Of a stretch of 64,000 nt of DNA, positions 22,801-35,506 are shown in pieces. The translations under genes were made by a program, and so were the position numbers. The DNA is from Cryphonectria parasitica EP155 (Eukaryota > Ascomycota > Sordariomycetes > Diaporthales > Cryphonectriaceae), in NCBI RefSeq assembly GCF_011745365.1, contig NW_024468918.1:1206488-1270487 (forward strand), read 5' to 3'. Each line of letters begins with the position of its first letter. The first letter of the stretch is position 1. The notes beneath the pieces were generated by a model, which did no database searches, was not told the origin of the DNA, and was given only the letters and a program-made list of their open reading frames with translations.

Positions 22801-25467
22801 ACACCTCGGCCTGGTCCGCACAGCCCGCATCGAGGACAGCAGCAAGATCCTGGCGACTCTGGACCTGGATTTGGAACCTTGGCAGGGCGGTGGTGGCTGG
22901 CGTGCAGGTGCACACGACATAATCACGCGCGTCTTCAAGGCCGTCATGGACAGGAACAGAGAGGCTGGCACGGTAGACTTTGAGTTTGCCGAGAGGGCTG
23001 GCCGCCTCCTGGTGCCGCGCCTCCATCGTGATCCAGCCGAGCACGAGGCCTTTACCGGTGGTGAGGGCAGGGCGCCCGAGCTGCACAAGTTCGACCAGCC
23101 CGAGCGCGTCCTGCGCATGCATGTTGATGTTCCAGGCCTGCTCGACAGCATCGTATTCCGCGATGATCCCGATGCGAGGCGCCCTCTTCCGGCGGACTGG
23201 GTCGAGGTCGCGCCCAGGGTGTTTGGGCTCAACTTTCGCGACATTATGGTGGCCATGGGCCGGCTGGACGAGCCTGTGCAGGAGCTGGGCAACGAGTGCG
23301 GCGGCGTCGTCACCCGTGTCGGCGCCCTGGCGGCCCAGCAGAGTGGACTGCGTGTTGGCGACCGTGTGTGCGCCCTGACCTTCCACGGCCACTTTTCTGG
23401 CCGGGTGCGCGTGCCATGGACTTCTGTGGCGCGCATTCCCGATCACATATCGTTTGAGGAGGCGGCCTCTATAGGCAACACGTATGTCACGGCACACTGT
23501 GCCCTCGTCGAGGCCGCGCGTGCTGAGGCTGGCGAGACGGTGCTGGTGCATGCTGCCGCGGGCGGTGTCGGCCAGGCTTGCATTGCCCTGGCCCAGAGCA
23601 GGGGCGTCGAGGTCTTTGCTACTGTCGGCACTCTCGAGAAGCGCCAGTTTCTGGTCACTACCTATGGCATCCCTGACGACCACATCTTCTCGAGCCGTGA
23701 TGCCTCGTTCGCCCCACGCCTCCTTGCTGCCACGGGCGGCCGTGGTGTGGACATTATTGTGAACTCGCTCGCCGGGAGCCTCCTCGATGAGAGCTGGCAC
23801 CTGCTCGCCCCCTACGGCCGCTTTGTCGAGATTGGGAAGCAGGACATCCATCGCAACAAGTCGCTTGACATGGAGCCCTTCCGCAAAGCCCTGTCCTTTG
23901 TGCATGTCGACGTGATTCACCTGGTCGACTACAAGCCCAGAGCTACTCAGCGCATCCTGCAGGACGTGATTCGCATGGTAGGCGACGGCACCATCCAGAA
24001 CAGGACTCCAATCACATCTTTTTCGCTGTCCGACATTGCACGTGCATTCCGAGTAATGCAGGCCGGGAAGCACATTGGCAAGATTGTGATTGTGCCCGGG
24101 CCTGAGGATCGCGTTAAGGTATGTTCAGTTTTCTTTTTCCCCTTTCTCTAAACAACAACAGCAACAACAAAATCTTTACCTCAAATTCGCATTCAGTCCT
24201 GTCTAACCCATCTTCAGACCGCGCCCCCACTGCTCGTCACCGAACTCGCCTCCGATGCCACATTCCTCGTGGTGGGTGGCCTCAGCGGAATTGGCCAATC
24301 CATCTCGCGCTGGCTTATCGACCATGGAGCCAAGAGCCTCCTTCTGGTGTCACGGAACGCACTGTCGAGGCCCGGGAGTGTCCAGTTCGGCCTGGAGCTT
24401 GCAGCTGCAGGTGGCGGTGCAGAGGTCACCATTCGAGATTGTGATATTAGCGACAAAGCCATGCTGGCCGCTCTGCTCGAGGAACACCGGTCTTCTGGCA
24501 GGCCGCCTATTCGTGGTGTCATTCACAGTGGCATGGTCTTGGACGTAAGTAATCGATCCCTCTGTATCCTGCATAAGAAGCCCCAAACTTGAGTTCTGTC
24601 ATGTTGTTACTGACACGAGAAAACCTGGGTCAACAGGACTCGGTGCTCGAGCGTATGACCTACGCCCAGTGGTGCAGCGCGACCAAGCCCAAGATCGAGG
24701 GTACACGGAACCTGGACGAGGCTTTTGGGGACGCACTGGACTTTTTCATTGTCCTGTCGTCGGCCAATGGCGTGCTGGGCTGCACCTCGCAAGCCAACTA
24801 TGCCGCCGGCGGCACGTATCAGGATGCTCTAGTGCGACGGCGGGCAGCACTTGGGCGTGCAGGCGTTGTGCTCGATCTGGGGCTCGTCAACTCGGTAGGC
24901 TTCGTCGCTGAGACAGCCGGCGTCAAGGACCGCCTCGTCCGTAGTGGCGGACACCGCCCGCTCGAGGAGGCCGAGGTGCTGGCCCTGGTGGCCTACGCCA
25001 TCCGCAACCCTCGCCGGACTCCGAGAACCGCCCAGATCGCCGCCGGTATCACGGGTGCCGCCCTCGCCGACGGAGAGCCACGGTTCGCCGCCCTGTCGAG
25101 CCCGTCTTTGTCGGCCGACGGCACTGGGTCGGCAGGACACGAAGCCGTCACGGCTCTAGCCTTGCACGAGCAGATAGCGCAAGCCTCGTCTGCCGCCGAG
25201 GCTGTGATTGCCGTGCAGCAGGCCGTGGTGGCCAAACTAGCAGACATGTTTGTCATGCCCGAGGCCGACATCGATCCTGCCCAGCCCTTGTCCCGGTACG
25301 GCGTCGACTCGCTGGTCGCTGTCGAGCTGCGCAACTGGCTGGTGCCGCGCGCTCGCATAGAAATGAGCATCTTTGATCTTCTGGGAAGCTCCTCGTTGAC
25401 TGGTCTGGCTGGCAAGGTCGTGCAGAGGAGCAGTGCTGCGCCGCATGCCGAGATTTCTACATCATGA
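16877..25467 (+). CDS. Highly reducing type I polyketide synthase (KS-AT-DH-CMeT-ER-KR-ACP)
   Basis: About 2,620 residues in nine exons; introns lie near 17140-17229, 17317-17370, 17431-17513, 17848-17950, 18476-18540, 19109-19243, 24119-24216 and 24543-24635. [15 protein letters not shown] nucleophile, EAHGTGT and [12 protein letters not shown] histidines, so active. [14 protein letters not shown] and active-site SHSSGE (near 19380). [18 protein letters not shown] with catalytic His and [10 protein letters not shown] with catalytic Asp. CMe[15 protein letters not shown] (near 21920), a complete SAM site. [13 protein letters not shown] and [23 protein letters not shown], then Ser of VLSSANG and Tyr of [22 protein letters not shown] with the phosphopantetheine Ser (near 25310). 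All domains appear active, so a reduced, C-methylated chain is expected. There is no TE, R or condensation domain at the C-terminus, so release needs a partner. It is the core enzyme of the cluster. Confidence 0.97.
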
Positions 25468-26292
25468 CCATCGCTGTGGCCTTCTCCAGTTGCATGTGGC
25501 ATGTCAGCTGGTCCGCTTGATGTATGTACAGGTTTTGTCAGCAGAGTGACTGGAAATAAACACCTATTGTCCCCCAATTCGTAGCAATACATTTCATTTT
25601 ATCTCTACATTTAACAGTACCAAGAAAATTGCACGATATGACATGGTGTCTTTTCTTTCTTTTTCTTGTCTTCCCCATATAGCATTTCAATTACAGCTAA
25701 ATATGTTGTATGCTATTATATCCGAAGTGTGGTGGTCTATATTGTAGGCGCAGTTCCAAAATCAAAACGCAAAACTCTTTACGTGAAGCATAAACAGTTA
25801 CTTATCTTCTGTGAGGGATAAGTTGATCAAAGTTGACATGCCTGGGTTGGAGGGCCAAGGTCGACGTGTATCGGTACCAATCTTGTTTCACTCGTGATTC
25901 TGGCGTTCATCTCTACAGTAAGAGCACCTTATCAGATTGTGTGATGGTAAGCCTCCGGTGATTACCAGATGCGTAGTTCCACCGGGGTTGTAGTGAATCT
26001 ATTCCGCGCATAAATTTAGTTATGTGGTCAGTTCATTTACCATTTAATGCATATTTCTTGAATATATTATGCCTGTATTCAATTACTGGTGCCGTACACC
26101 AGACTTCCTCTGCAGCCGTCATATTTCTTTCCACAAGCGCCGCTGCTGTCATCAGGACCCGCTTCTTTTTGCTCAATACTTTACTGAAATCCCAAATTTG
26201 AGTCGGCCAAGCCCTTCCTGTCCTTCAGAAACTTTCCTGTGTGCGTTGCAAAGATCTTGCAGATAGCCTTGACCCCAAAGTTAGGAGGTGTA
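25468..26292. other. Intergenic between PKS and P450
   Basis: An AT-richer segment holding the PKS 3' end and the promoter of the next P450, on the same strand. No gene, RNA or repeat recognised. Confidence 0.4.
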
Positions 26293-28337
26293 ATGATGCC
26301 TCAGACGCTCCTCCAGAGAGTCTTCAATATGGAGGTGGATCAGTTGCTACTCCAGCACCGATGGTCAACTGCGGTAGTCTTGCTGCTTCTTGTCCCTGTC
26401 TTCACCTTCATCACCACCTCACTCATCTCATGGGCGGGCTTCCACAGCAGGCGCGAAGGCCGTGAGCCTCCCTTGAAGCCATACTGGATACCACTGCTCG
26501 GGGATTGGTATGGGTTTATCCTCCACCCAAAGAACCTCCTGGAGAGCGTCTGGTGCGTACCATCTATACCTGCCATGACTGACCACCACCAAGCTTGTCT
26601 GCTTCGTTTCACTGCCATGACTGACCAAGTCCGGGGTCGCTCACTTTAGCCGTCGCTATGGAAATTATACGTCTGTCACGGTTCGCCTGGGCCCGGCCAA
26701 GGCGTACATCATGCTCCAGCCCCAGACTTTTGCACCTCTGTTGAGAGATTACAAGAAGTGTACCAACAAGATGTTCTCGGTCTTGACCATGCAACAGCTG
26801 TGTGGTACACCAAGACACGGACTCGGTTCGTATCCCTGCCTTTGTTCTATCGAGACGATGACTGACCAGAGAGCTAGGCATCTACAAGAATGATAACAGC
26901 AGCATTGGCGTCAACCCTCTCCCGGGCACGAATGTTCCTCCCCACCTGCGCATATGGCGACACCAGCACGAGAGCAATCATCGCTTCCTACAGGGTGCCA
27001 ATCTCAAGGAGTTCCATGAGCGCATTGTTCAGAATCTGTCCGCCGAGCTGGCGAGCGTGAACCCTTCGGACCCCATCGACTCAGGCGAGTGGGCCACGCA
27101 CTCGGATTTCTACACCTGGTGGACGCACAAACTGATGACGGCATCCATCACGGCCATGTGCGGCCCGCATATGCTGCGCCTGAACCCGGAGTTCATCGCC
27201 GACTTCTGGGTCTACATGGATGCGTGGCCGACCCTTTCCAAGTTCTATCCACGGTGGCTAGCCCCAGCAGCGTATACGGCGCGAGATCGTGTGGTGAAGG
27301 CCATCATGGTCTGGCATGCATATGCACGCCAACACTCGGATTGCAGAGTGAATGGGCCAACAGACCCCTCCTGGGATGAGTACTGGGGAAGCACGTGGCT
27401 GAAGGTACGCCAGCAGTGGGGCCAAGACTCTGGGAAGATGGACCACGAGGTCTTGGCCTGTGAGGATCTTGCCTTGATAGTCGCGTGAGTGGTTTCTTCT
27501 CTCTTCCTCTTCACTTTTTCTTCTTCTTGCGCTTCTCCGTTCTCTCTCATCCACGGTCCTGTATCTGAACTTAGACCTACCGGTCTGCCCAGTGCGCACG
27601 CCAACGTCATGCCCTCCTGCTTCTGGAACCTGGTAGAGATCTACAGTGACCCAGACCTACTTGCACGACTTCAGCCCGTGCTGGACGCGTGCATAGACAG
27701 ATCCCAAAGCGACAATCGAGTTCCAAGTCTGCCGCTCCGTTTTGATACCAATCCAGCTCTCTCGTCACCGCTTGCCCAGTCCGTCTACGCCGAGGTACAG
27801 CGCATGCGCGTCAGCATGTTTCACAACCGTTCCCCATCGTTGGTTGACTACAGGCTGGGCCCTTTTACTCTGCGCAAGGGTGCGCTCGTTATGGTGCCGA
27901 CTGCGGTGGCCTCCAACTGCACCGAGCTATGGGGCAAGACACGGACGTCACGGCCGCTTGACGTGTTCTGGGCGGACCGGTTCCTTGTGATGGAGAAGAA
28001 ACAGGAGAGCGCCGGAGAAGAGACATCAGATAGTCCTCTGGTCCAAAATGCCCTGAAGCCCGAGGAGGAGCCAGTGAGGTTCTCGACTGAAGGTCTTGAC
28101 GGGGCCGCCTGGATTCCCTATGGAGGCGGTGCATTTACTTGTCCTGGAAGGCACCTCGCCAAGCTAGAGATTATCAGCAGTGCTGCACTGTTTGCAGCAT
28201 ATTTCGATCTGGAGCTCGTCAACGGCGTTCCACCCATGGACGATCGCTTCTTTGGGCTGGGGACGCAGCCCCCTAGAGGCAAGGTTCCTGTGCGGATTCG
28301 ACGTAAACTCGGTGCTCTCAAGCCTGCGGTGGTATGA
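26293..28337 (+). CDS. Cytochrome P450 with CYP7/CYP8-like I-helix
   Basis: Four exons. The ATG at 26293 gives about 20 residues, then a membrane anchor (STAVVLLLLVPVFTFITT) and a Pro-rich hinge (REPPLKPYWIPLLGDWYGF). Introns lie at about 26552-26648, 26825-26878 and 27487-27574. The I-helix reads LPSAHANVMPSCFWNLVEI. The usual (A/G)Gx(D/E)TT is replaced by HANVMP, as in the CYP7/CYP8 group, which has Asn in place of the oxygen-activating Thr. K-helix ExxR: YAEVQRMRV. Heme loop: WIPYGGGAFTCPGRHLAKLE, with Cys intact. The protein therefore looks functional but may do chemistry other than simple hydroxylation, for example isomerisation or dehydration, as prostacyclin synthase (CYP8A1) does. It directly follows the PKS in the same direction. 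Confidence 0.88.
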
Positions 28338-29601
28338 CATGTTAATAAATAAGGAAATAAGACGCTGCAGATCGGGAATCGGAAACGTTGGCGCTTATAG
28401 ATGAACATCTATGGTTTCACCTTTCTTCATTTCAAGATACAATGTCAATCTTCCTAAGGTGATGGACAAATGTTGTTGTACTGAAATGGTATTGGGCTCA
28501 TTCTTTCATACTTTCTCTTTACCAGAGAAGAACAAGGAGAAAACCATAATTGATCAAGGAACGAAAAATCTATGAGTCCAACTTTTGATGCAGCTATATA
28601 GGGCCTCAACTGGGAATAGTCACTCCTTTAAGCTGTTGCATAGCATATGCTCCCTCTCGCTTGTTCCCTGATACATAGGCCACTGTAAAGCGAATTCCTA
28701 CTTTAGGAAGGGATAGACCAGTCTGACTTATCGATAACTTTATCCCAACCACCATTTACCCATATTATGATGAGAGCAAGTGTTTGACAGTAGCTGTGTA
28801 AATGAAGAAAAGTCTGTTATTAGGACCAACTTTATATTTATTTAGTTCAGCTCCTCTATAAGAAGAAGCCTCTCGGACAGTGTCGGTCGCCTTGTTTTCG
28901 AGCTGTTAAGGAGATGGGGGACATCCTTGCCGTATAAGGAGAACGGACCACAGTATAATTCAAAGAAGGTTGCTAAGCATGATGTGGATATTATGTGGGC
29001 GATCGTCTTAAGTCAGCTGAGAGAGAGAGAGAGAGAGAGCCTGAGAGGGAAAAGGTGTGTTGCACTATAGCAAGGTACATATAGATGGCCTCACCAAAGG
29101 AACTGAAGGATCCAGCGGAAGGATTCTCTAGTTTGACTTTAAAGATTGATTATCTTTAGAGTGGACGGGGTTTGGGGGGGTGGGGGGGGGGGTCCAATCT
29201 GACTATCTATGAAGCTGTATAGGTTATAGCCATTTCTAGTTACTTGTGGATGATCATTTCTTTTAGGTGGCGTATGTATTCACTTTCTTGTACTGCTCGT
29301 TAGCTCTGGAGACTCACTTGAGAGTTGAACTGCATTTTGAATCCGCAATCCTTGGCTGAATGGGTTGCTAAGTGAACACGCAGTTCGAGAAGCTAATTAT
29401 AGCATCATGAGGGAGAAGTTAATCTGTCCTATCACCTAGCGCTACATTATATTCCCTTAAATGATGGAAACCACCATAACAAGCCCATATAACCGACTAA
29501 CAATTTCAGACAAACTTCGTCCTGACATGAATATGAAAAGAAACACGAGTAAATATTGAAGCACTCAGCGCCGGTAAGGTGGACCAGACTGTTAACGCTG
29601 C
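28338..29601. other. Gene-free spacer with microsatellite and G tract
   Basis: A 1.26-kb spacer between the 3' ends of the convergent P450 and SDR genes. It carries a (GA)n tract at about 29019-29039 and a nearly pure G run at 29167-29192. No open frame of coding character was seen; it could be an old insertion relic. Confidence 0.5.
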
Positions 29602-30817
29602 CTAGTCCCACTTCTTCAGCTCAGCATCAGTCCACTCCCAGAGCTTTTTGGATATATTCTTGTCGGTGCTGTGCTTGGAAGACATCTTGGACAAGAGGCC
29701 GACTGGCTCGTACAAGACACCAGGGACGATCTTGTCCCTGGGCGCGGCGACACACCACAGCTGGCTGTAGGCCCCCTCTTCGGTCTTGATATACCCTCCC
29801 TGGGTCAGCTGTGCCGAGAGCCAGCTAAACCCAACCTTGAACGCGGAGTGGTTGCGTACCAGGCCGGTTGCCACCATACCAGGCGTCACACTCACGCTCA
29901 GAATGGCCGGGTACCGCTCAGCCAGCTCTCGGGCGAGAAGCAGGTCAGCCAGCTTGCTCTGGCCGTAGCGCATGATGCCACCCATGAGGAGGAAGTTGTT
30001 CTGAACCGTCTTGAGCTTGTCAAAGGCGATGGGCCCGGCACGAAAGGCCGCGCTGGTCAACACGATGATCCTTACATCGGCGCTCGGCTGTGTGGTGGCG
30101 GTGCGCTCCAGCAACGGCAGCAGCCGGCGCACGAGCAGCGCGTGGCTCATGTAGTTGACGCCAAACTGCAGCTCATAGCCGTCCTTGGTCAGCCCCCGGC
30201 GCGACGTCCATGATTCCTGCGTTAGCCATGAGCACATCCAGTCGCGACTGCTCGGCGAGCACCGTGTCCGCTGCCGACCGCACCGAGGCCAGGCTGGTGA
30301 AGTCACACTCGAGGAAACGCAGCTTTGTGTGACTGCCCGATGCGGTAACTTCCTTGATGACCTTGTCGGCTGCTTCGGCGCTGCGGCCGGTAAAATAGAT
30401 GTGCGAGGGATTGTGCCGCGCGAGGTGAGTAACGGATTGTTGTCCGAGGCCGGCCGTTCCTGTACGTGAGTGTATAAGCATGCTGGTAACTCGCGGAAAC
30501 AAAATGTGCCGCACTCTCCCAAAACAGATAAATCCCGTCCCGGAAGGGCACAGCGTATGGAAAAGCACGTGCCGGCAGCCTTGTTCCGTGTTTGGTGTGG
30601 GGACTAAGCAAGGGCATCCTGCGTGGAAGCGTGCTCGCAAGGGGAAAGAAAGGGTGGGGGGGAGGAGGGTACGAAGGCTCGCTCCTTGAGGAACATGCAA
30701 TAGTGGGCTTTCGACACGAGAGAGACGCGTCAAGGACCAGAACTTACCCCCAGTGACCAAGATAACCTTTCCGCTGAGGTCAGGGATATCTCTTGCAGGA
30801 TCGAACTTGGAGGACAT
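29602..30817 (-). pseudogene. Short-chain dehydrogenase (retinol-dehydrogenase-like), one frameshift
   Basis: Exon 1 (ATG 30815-30817) gives GKVILVTGG; a long intron of about 285 bp ends near 30464; exon 2 continues TAGLGQQSVTHLARH, so the cofactor site is TGGTAGLG. NAG (MANAGIMD), catalytic LTSAAF and YGQSK are all present. However, the frame holding the first half runs into a stop, and the frame holding the second half (LTKDGYELQFGVNYMSHALL) is shifted by one base at a five-C run, 30193-30197. With four Cs the reading would be continuous. This is either a real +1 lesion that kills the gene or a homopolymer base-call error; no splice pair explains it. Apart from it there is no decay. Convergent with the P450; divergent from regulator 2. 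Its job would be carbonyl or alcohol redox. Confidence 0.75.
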
Positions 30818-31546
30818 GCTGGGTAGCTGCAGCAACGATTTCGTGCTATTCCAAGTTGTGGACGTTGTGGTATATGGTAAAGCGAGCTCCAAAATGCGGT
30901 ACTGAGGTAATAGTGGTGATCACTAAGTCCCCTGTAAGCGATAAGGAAGGATGAAGACTCATGCAGGCTCGCGGCGGGCTATAATACTTCTTAAAAAGTA
31001 GGTCTCTCATTGTTGGCCGGACCAATGTCTCGCGGGAGCGGGATTCGGGTCGGGCAAAAAGTTTGGCTCATTATCTGCTGCCAGCTCCTTTGAAATGCAA
31101 GCATGACACCGGTCCTATCGCGTACGCTCTTCCTCCTACTCCTCCTTAGTTCAGTAACTCCTCTTGGTTTAGTAACGATTCCCGGATTTCACATGTTGCA
31201 TAGCGTTTACTGCCTGATCGCACAATTCTTCTGGACTGTGTTATAGCTGTGATTTCACGAGGCCGGACACTGCCTTATCGTTGGATCACTGTAAAACTAA
31301 TTATCTGAAATCCTACCACTACAGTTTCCCACTGCTGTTAGTCCACATACAAGCACTTCCCCACTGAAATTTATATTACAAAGGATCACAGCATCGGGCC
31401 AGTTACGTAGTGTTTGGTAATGCTGCTTCACAGTAGTCTTCGCGTATTTTAAGCAGCCCAAATCGTTCATGATCATCAAGTGCTCACTTCCTGAAGCTTC
31501 CCTAGCTTCCAGTCTATATTCCAGCTGTCTACCAAACCCCGGCAAC
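30818..31546. promoter_or_regulatory. Divergent promoter, SDR / AflR-like regulator
   Basis: This 729-bp segment separates divergent starts. The left half is GC-rich with CGG and CGGG half-site clusters around 31020-31060, which could bind Zn2Cys6 proteins; no clear palindrome was identified. Confidence 0.35.
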
Positions 31547-33058
31547 ATGATCAGTCCTCGAAAGAATGGGGGCCCCATGTTTGTATACCAGACAATCGAT
31601 CCGGCCACCGCAAGGTTGGTGGTACACCAGGCCTGCACCAGCTGCCGAGCCAAAAAGGTGAGTTAACAAACATTCCCTGGCAATCAAGTCTTCATGTGGC
31701 TTCAGTCCCTAACTGAATTTTTCTGCAACTAGGTCCGGTGCACACGCGAGAAAACCGGATGTCGTCGATGTCGAACCCTCTCGCGGCCCTGCGTATACGA
31801 CCCGCCAGGGCCCAAGGCCTCAGGACATAAGAGAAAGCAGGGAAGCCAAGACTCGGGAACGGCTTCGAGCAAGACCAAAGATAAAGCCCAGACGGGCGCT
31901 CCTGCACAAGATCTACCTCCTTCCAACAGCGAGGGCACCAATATTATCGCCACAGAGCCGTCCTTTCCAGACGTTCTGAGGACCGAGGGAGAACTTAGGA
32001 GCTGTTTCCATGACTTGGGAGACCAGATACCCATGTCGTCATCAATGAGTCTTGCCCTGAAGTCAGCAGCCCCCCTTCATGAACCTGGGGGCAAGGCAGC
32101 GTCTGGCTCCTCTGGGTTGCAGCAGTGGTCATTGCCCTCTCCCGAGTTCATAGACGCCGTCCCAGGTTCAGCTATAGACATGTGCTTTTGGCCCGGAAGT
32201 GATGACGTCTCCTTCTTCATGAATACATCAGAGCCTACACTGCTAAGCCCAGCCCTGTCCTCCACGCCTACGTCATTGTTCAGATTCAATAACGACGTGC
32301 TGGGCCGAGGGCCTGTGTCTGGTGCTGGTGATGACAACGGATCGGCCCCGCCGCTGGGAGGCCAGGAGGGTGGGCATCATAAGGAAGACAAGCTCCAGGC
32401 GTTATTCGAACAGCCAGACCAATCTGAGCCTCACCTCTTGTCAGAAACGGACCTTCTCTTCCTGGGATCTGACCATAGCGGGGCTTCCAAGGACGCCGCC
32501 TCAGCACCAGTCTCTGCCACCGGAACGCCTTCACCTCGGGCGTGCCAGTGTCTTCAGAACGTTGTACTCCTGATCGAAGAGCTCGAGTCAGAGGGAAACA
32601 CCGTATCGACCCGCACCATAGACACATGGCTGGCATCGCTGAAGGAGTCGCTCCGCTGCGTGGAGGCGATGCTGCGGTGCGCCTCGTGCGGGGACAGACC
32701 TGAGAACATGACCATCTTGACCTTCCTGACCGACAGGATTATGTCGTCGTGTGAGCGCCACATTGATGCATACTTGGATAGTGCTGGGCCGGGCTCCCGA
32801 TCCACCGGGGGGATACAGAACCGGCGGTCATCGCACCACTCCTCAGCCGTTTATTTTGGCGAGTACATGGTGGAATCGCCGTATGAAACCGAGATCATAG
32901 TCAGGAACCTCATCGTGTGGCAGTTGCGGACTTTCAACGCCAGAATCAACGATATGAAGGATGTATCGGCTACGGTCAACATGGACTCACTCTTTCGCAA
33001 AGTCACGTCGACAAAAAGGCGCATCGCGACATTGGTGAGCAGGCTGAAATCGGAGTAG
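31547..33058 (+). CDS. AflR-like Zn2Cys6 transcription factor (cluster regulator 2)
   Basis: Two exons with one intron at 31658-31732 that splits the zinc cluster after CTSCRAKK. The joined region has Cx2Cx6Cx6Cx2Cx6C spacing (VRCTREKTGCRRC, then TLSRPCVYDPPG), the AflR pattern. A basic, Ser-rich linker follows (GHKRKQGSQ). The C-terminal half has CQCLQNVVLLIEELE and a CVEAMLRCASC segment, matching the C-terminal AflR domain of secondary-metabolite regulators, so assignment goes beyond the zinc finger. Length is about 478 residues and the frame is intact to the stop at 33056-33058. It is likely a pathway-specific nuclear activator for this cluster. AflR binds TCG-N5-CGA sites; whether this protein does is not known. 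Confidence 0.9.
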
Positions 33059-33425
33059 GCTCGGTGTGTGCAAGATAAATCTTCATAACAAGCAGATGTG
33101 GACTTTTTGGCTTGGAGCAACTGCACCGTGCGCGCGTCGTAAGTAAATCATGTTGTGCTAAGATGGGCTCTCTTTTATGTGAAACGATATAAACGTATTG
33201 AACTAGACCACCCAGCACTAAGGTGAGAATAGAAGATAGATACATCTCAGGATTAGAATGTGTACTTGTCGCGATCAGAGATCTATTGTACCTCTATCAT
33301 TAAGCTGGAGGTGCCCTCTGTATTGTAGACGTATGGAATCATAGGTTGTCTTATCGATTTCGTGCAAATGCCCGACCGAGTCAGACCAAACAGATGCTCG
33401 CAGCTCATGCTCCTCATACAAATAT
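33059..33425. other. Convergent 3' intergenic region
   Basis: A short gap between the stop codons of regulator 2 and the third P450. No gene or repeat seen. Confidence 0.4.
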
Positions 33426-35506
33426 CTAATTCACCGTGTTATAATTTCTCTCCTCGAACAGCACGTGAACTGGGGCTTTCCACCACATCACATAGCACCG
33501 CGAGGTTGCCTCCCAGTCAAGGTCAGGATTGACCAGCCTTAATTTATACCGGAAGAACATCTTGGCCAGACAGGATGTCATCTCCAGGTACGCGAAGCTA
33601 CATAGGAGAACCAAATTAGTCAGATACTCAAGTCGAGACACAGCCCAGGAAACGGAATATGAGAACTCACTTTCGGCCAATACAAGCCCGATAACCCAAA
33701 GAGAAAGGCTGACTGGCTTCCTTGGTATCTGAACAATCAGCGTCGAGCCACCGCTCCGGCAGAAACGACATAGGATGGTGAAAGTAGCTGGGGTCATGTG
33801 TGACGGTCCACGCGCTGGTGTAGACCTCAGTCTCCATTTTATCTCTTTGTCAGCAGTTACTCAATTTAGGTGTTTTGTTTGTTTTCATCATAGTCGTGAC
33901 TTTATCGCATGGGAAAAGACCCAGAACTCACTCCTTTCGGAACCCAGACTTGATCAATTTCACACCCCGGAGAGACACGCGGGAAGCCCTGCGACCCAGG
34001 CGGGTGAATACGAAGCGCCTCGCTGATGACAGCTTGCAGGTACGGTAGCTGCATAGCCGAGGTGGCATTAATCTCTTCGTATGATTTGTACTGTGTCAAA
34101 ATCTCCTTTTCTAGCTTCTCCAGCGCAGCGGGTGTCTTGAGGAGGTAGTAGACAGCGGCCGCCAGACACGTTCCAGTCGTCTCGCCGCCCGCAATTCTAT
34201 ATGTACCCGTAAGTAACGTTTAGCTTATACCATCACCAATAATCTTCTTGTGACGGGTATTTCGTCGTATCTGCGATGTGAAAGTACAGAAAACTCGAGA
34301 CAAAAAGTAGATACAGCCTTACATCAGAGTCGAAGCGTGAGCCGTCATTTCCTCTTGCGAGACCTCACCGCTCCGGACCTTGTTCACAATATGTGTGAGG
34401 AAGTCTTGTCGCGGCTCCAGTGCGTCCAAACGCTTGTTCACCTTGGCACGGCTGTACATGGCATGCTCCTCTCTCACGGCGATGGTGAGAGAAGGCAATA
34501 ACCATCGACCGATAGCGGCGAGAATCTTGATGCGTCGGAGGTTATCGACAAGTGTCACCTCAAAAAGGTGTTTCAAGATAAGTTCCATCCACTGGTGGTG
34601 CTTTTCTAGAGAGAGCCGTAAGAAATCAGCCGCTTACGCCAAGTTTTTAGATAGGGTAGACTTGACATGACGAAGTTGAGCTCGTGAAATAGATTATACC
34701 AACCATTCTCAACGCAACCAAACCCCTCCCCAAATCCCATCTCTCCTAGAATATCAAAGGCTGCCATCTCTAACCACACGGCAACATCAATACCCTTGCC
34801 TCGGCTATCTTTGCTCAATGGGCCCAGCTTGTTGATGAAGCGGTCAAGACAAGCCTGGACGATGGGTTCCTGAGCTGCTAATGCTTTGGCTGAAAAGGCG
34901 GCAGTCAAGTTCTTCTTCTTGAGAGCATGCGTGGCTGGATCGCGTTCGGATCCAATACAACCTGTTTTATAGGCACCACCGAAGACATCGTAGAACTCGC
35001 CCTTGATCAGGTGCGCCGAGCCGGGCGGCGGGAAACCATAGATAGCCTTCCATGACGCGGCCGAGGCAAAAGAGAGTTCGTTGGGCGACACGCGAAAGAC
35101 AGGGCCTTGATGATATTCATATCAGAATGGTTTTTCTCATTGTGTTCCCTCTTCAGACCCTTGTACTTCCTTCTATCAGCTTGGAAGGTACATACCATAT
35201 TTCCTATGCATATCTTGAATCACGCGGTGGGAGCGCCCGCGCATTGTATGCCAGAATCGCCACAACTATAGATTTTCGTTCATTAGACCAAGCCTGAAGT
35301 GAATTATACCAAGTATAGAAATCCACTACCAGAGATGCCCGCGCCCAAAAAGGACCAGGGAATTTTGCCAGCGGGTGAAAACACAGATTGTACGTGACAT
35401 GACAAAGCACCACAGCAGCAAGAACAGTGCCTAGGGCTTGCTGCCAGGTCCCAAGCTGATTTGTGGATTCCAGTCCAGGAAGAACCCAGTTATCGAGCCC
35501 TGCCAT
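33426..35506 (-). CDS. Cytochrome P450 (third in cluster)
   Basis: About eight exons. I chose the ATG at 35504-35506 because it places the anchor helix (GTVLAAVVLCHVTYNLCF) about 25 residues in and the hinge HPLAKFPGPFWARAS directly after; the frame also extends to 35677. Later segments: VFRVSPNELSFASAASWKAI, an I-helix IAGGETTGTCLAAAVYYLL (near 34160-34200) with the normal Glu-Thr pair, ExxR in ISEALRIHPPG, FLPERWL, and the heme loop FSLGYRACIGRK (near 33680), followed after an intron by FAYLEMTS. All key residues are present. Overall style resembles the first P450 (CYP65-like clan), so the two may act in sequence. It is divergent from the fourth P450, 537 bp apart. Confidence 0.87.

Noticed and set aside
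21968..24073. A 701-codon open frame on the minus strand
   Set aside because: It is the antisense of the PKS CMeT-ER coding region. High GC makes stops rare, and the translation has no domain logic, while the plus strand has every PKS motif.
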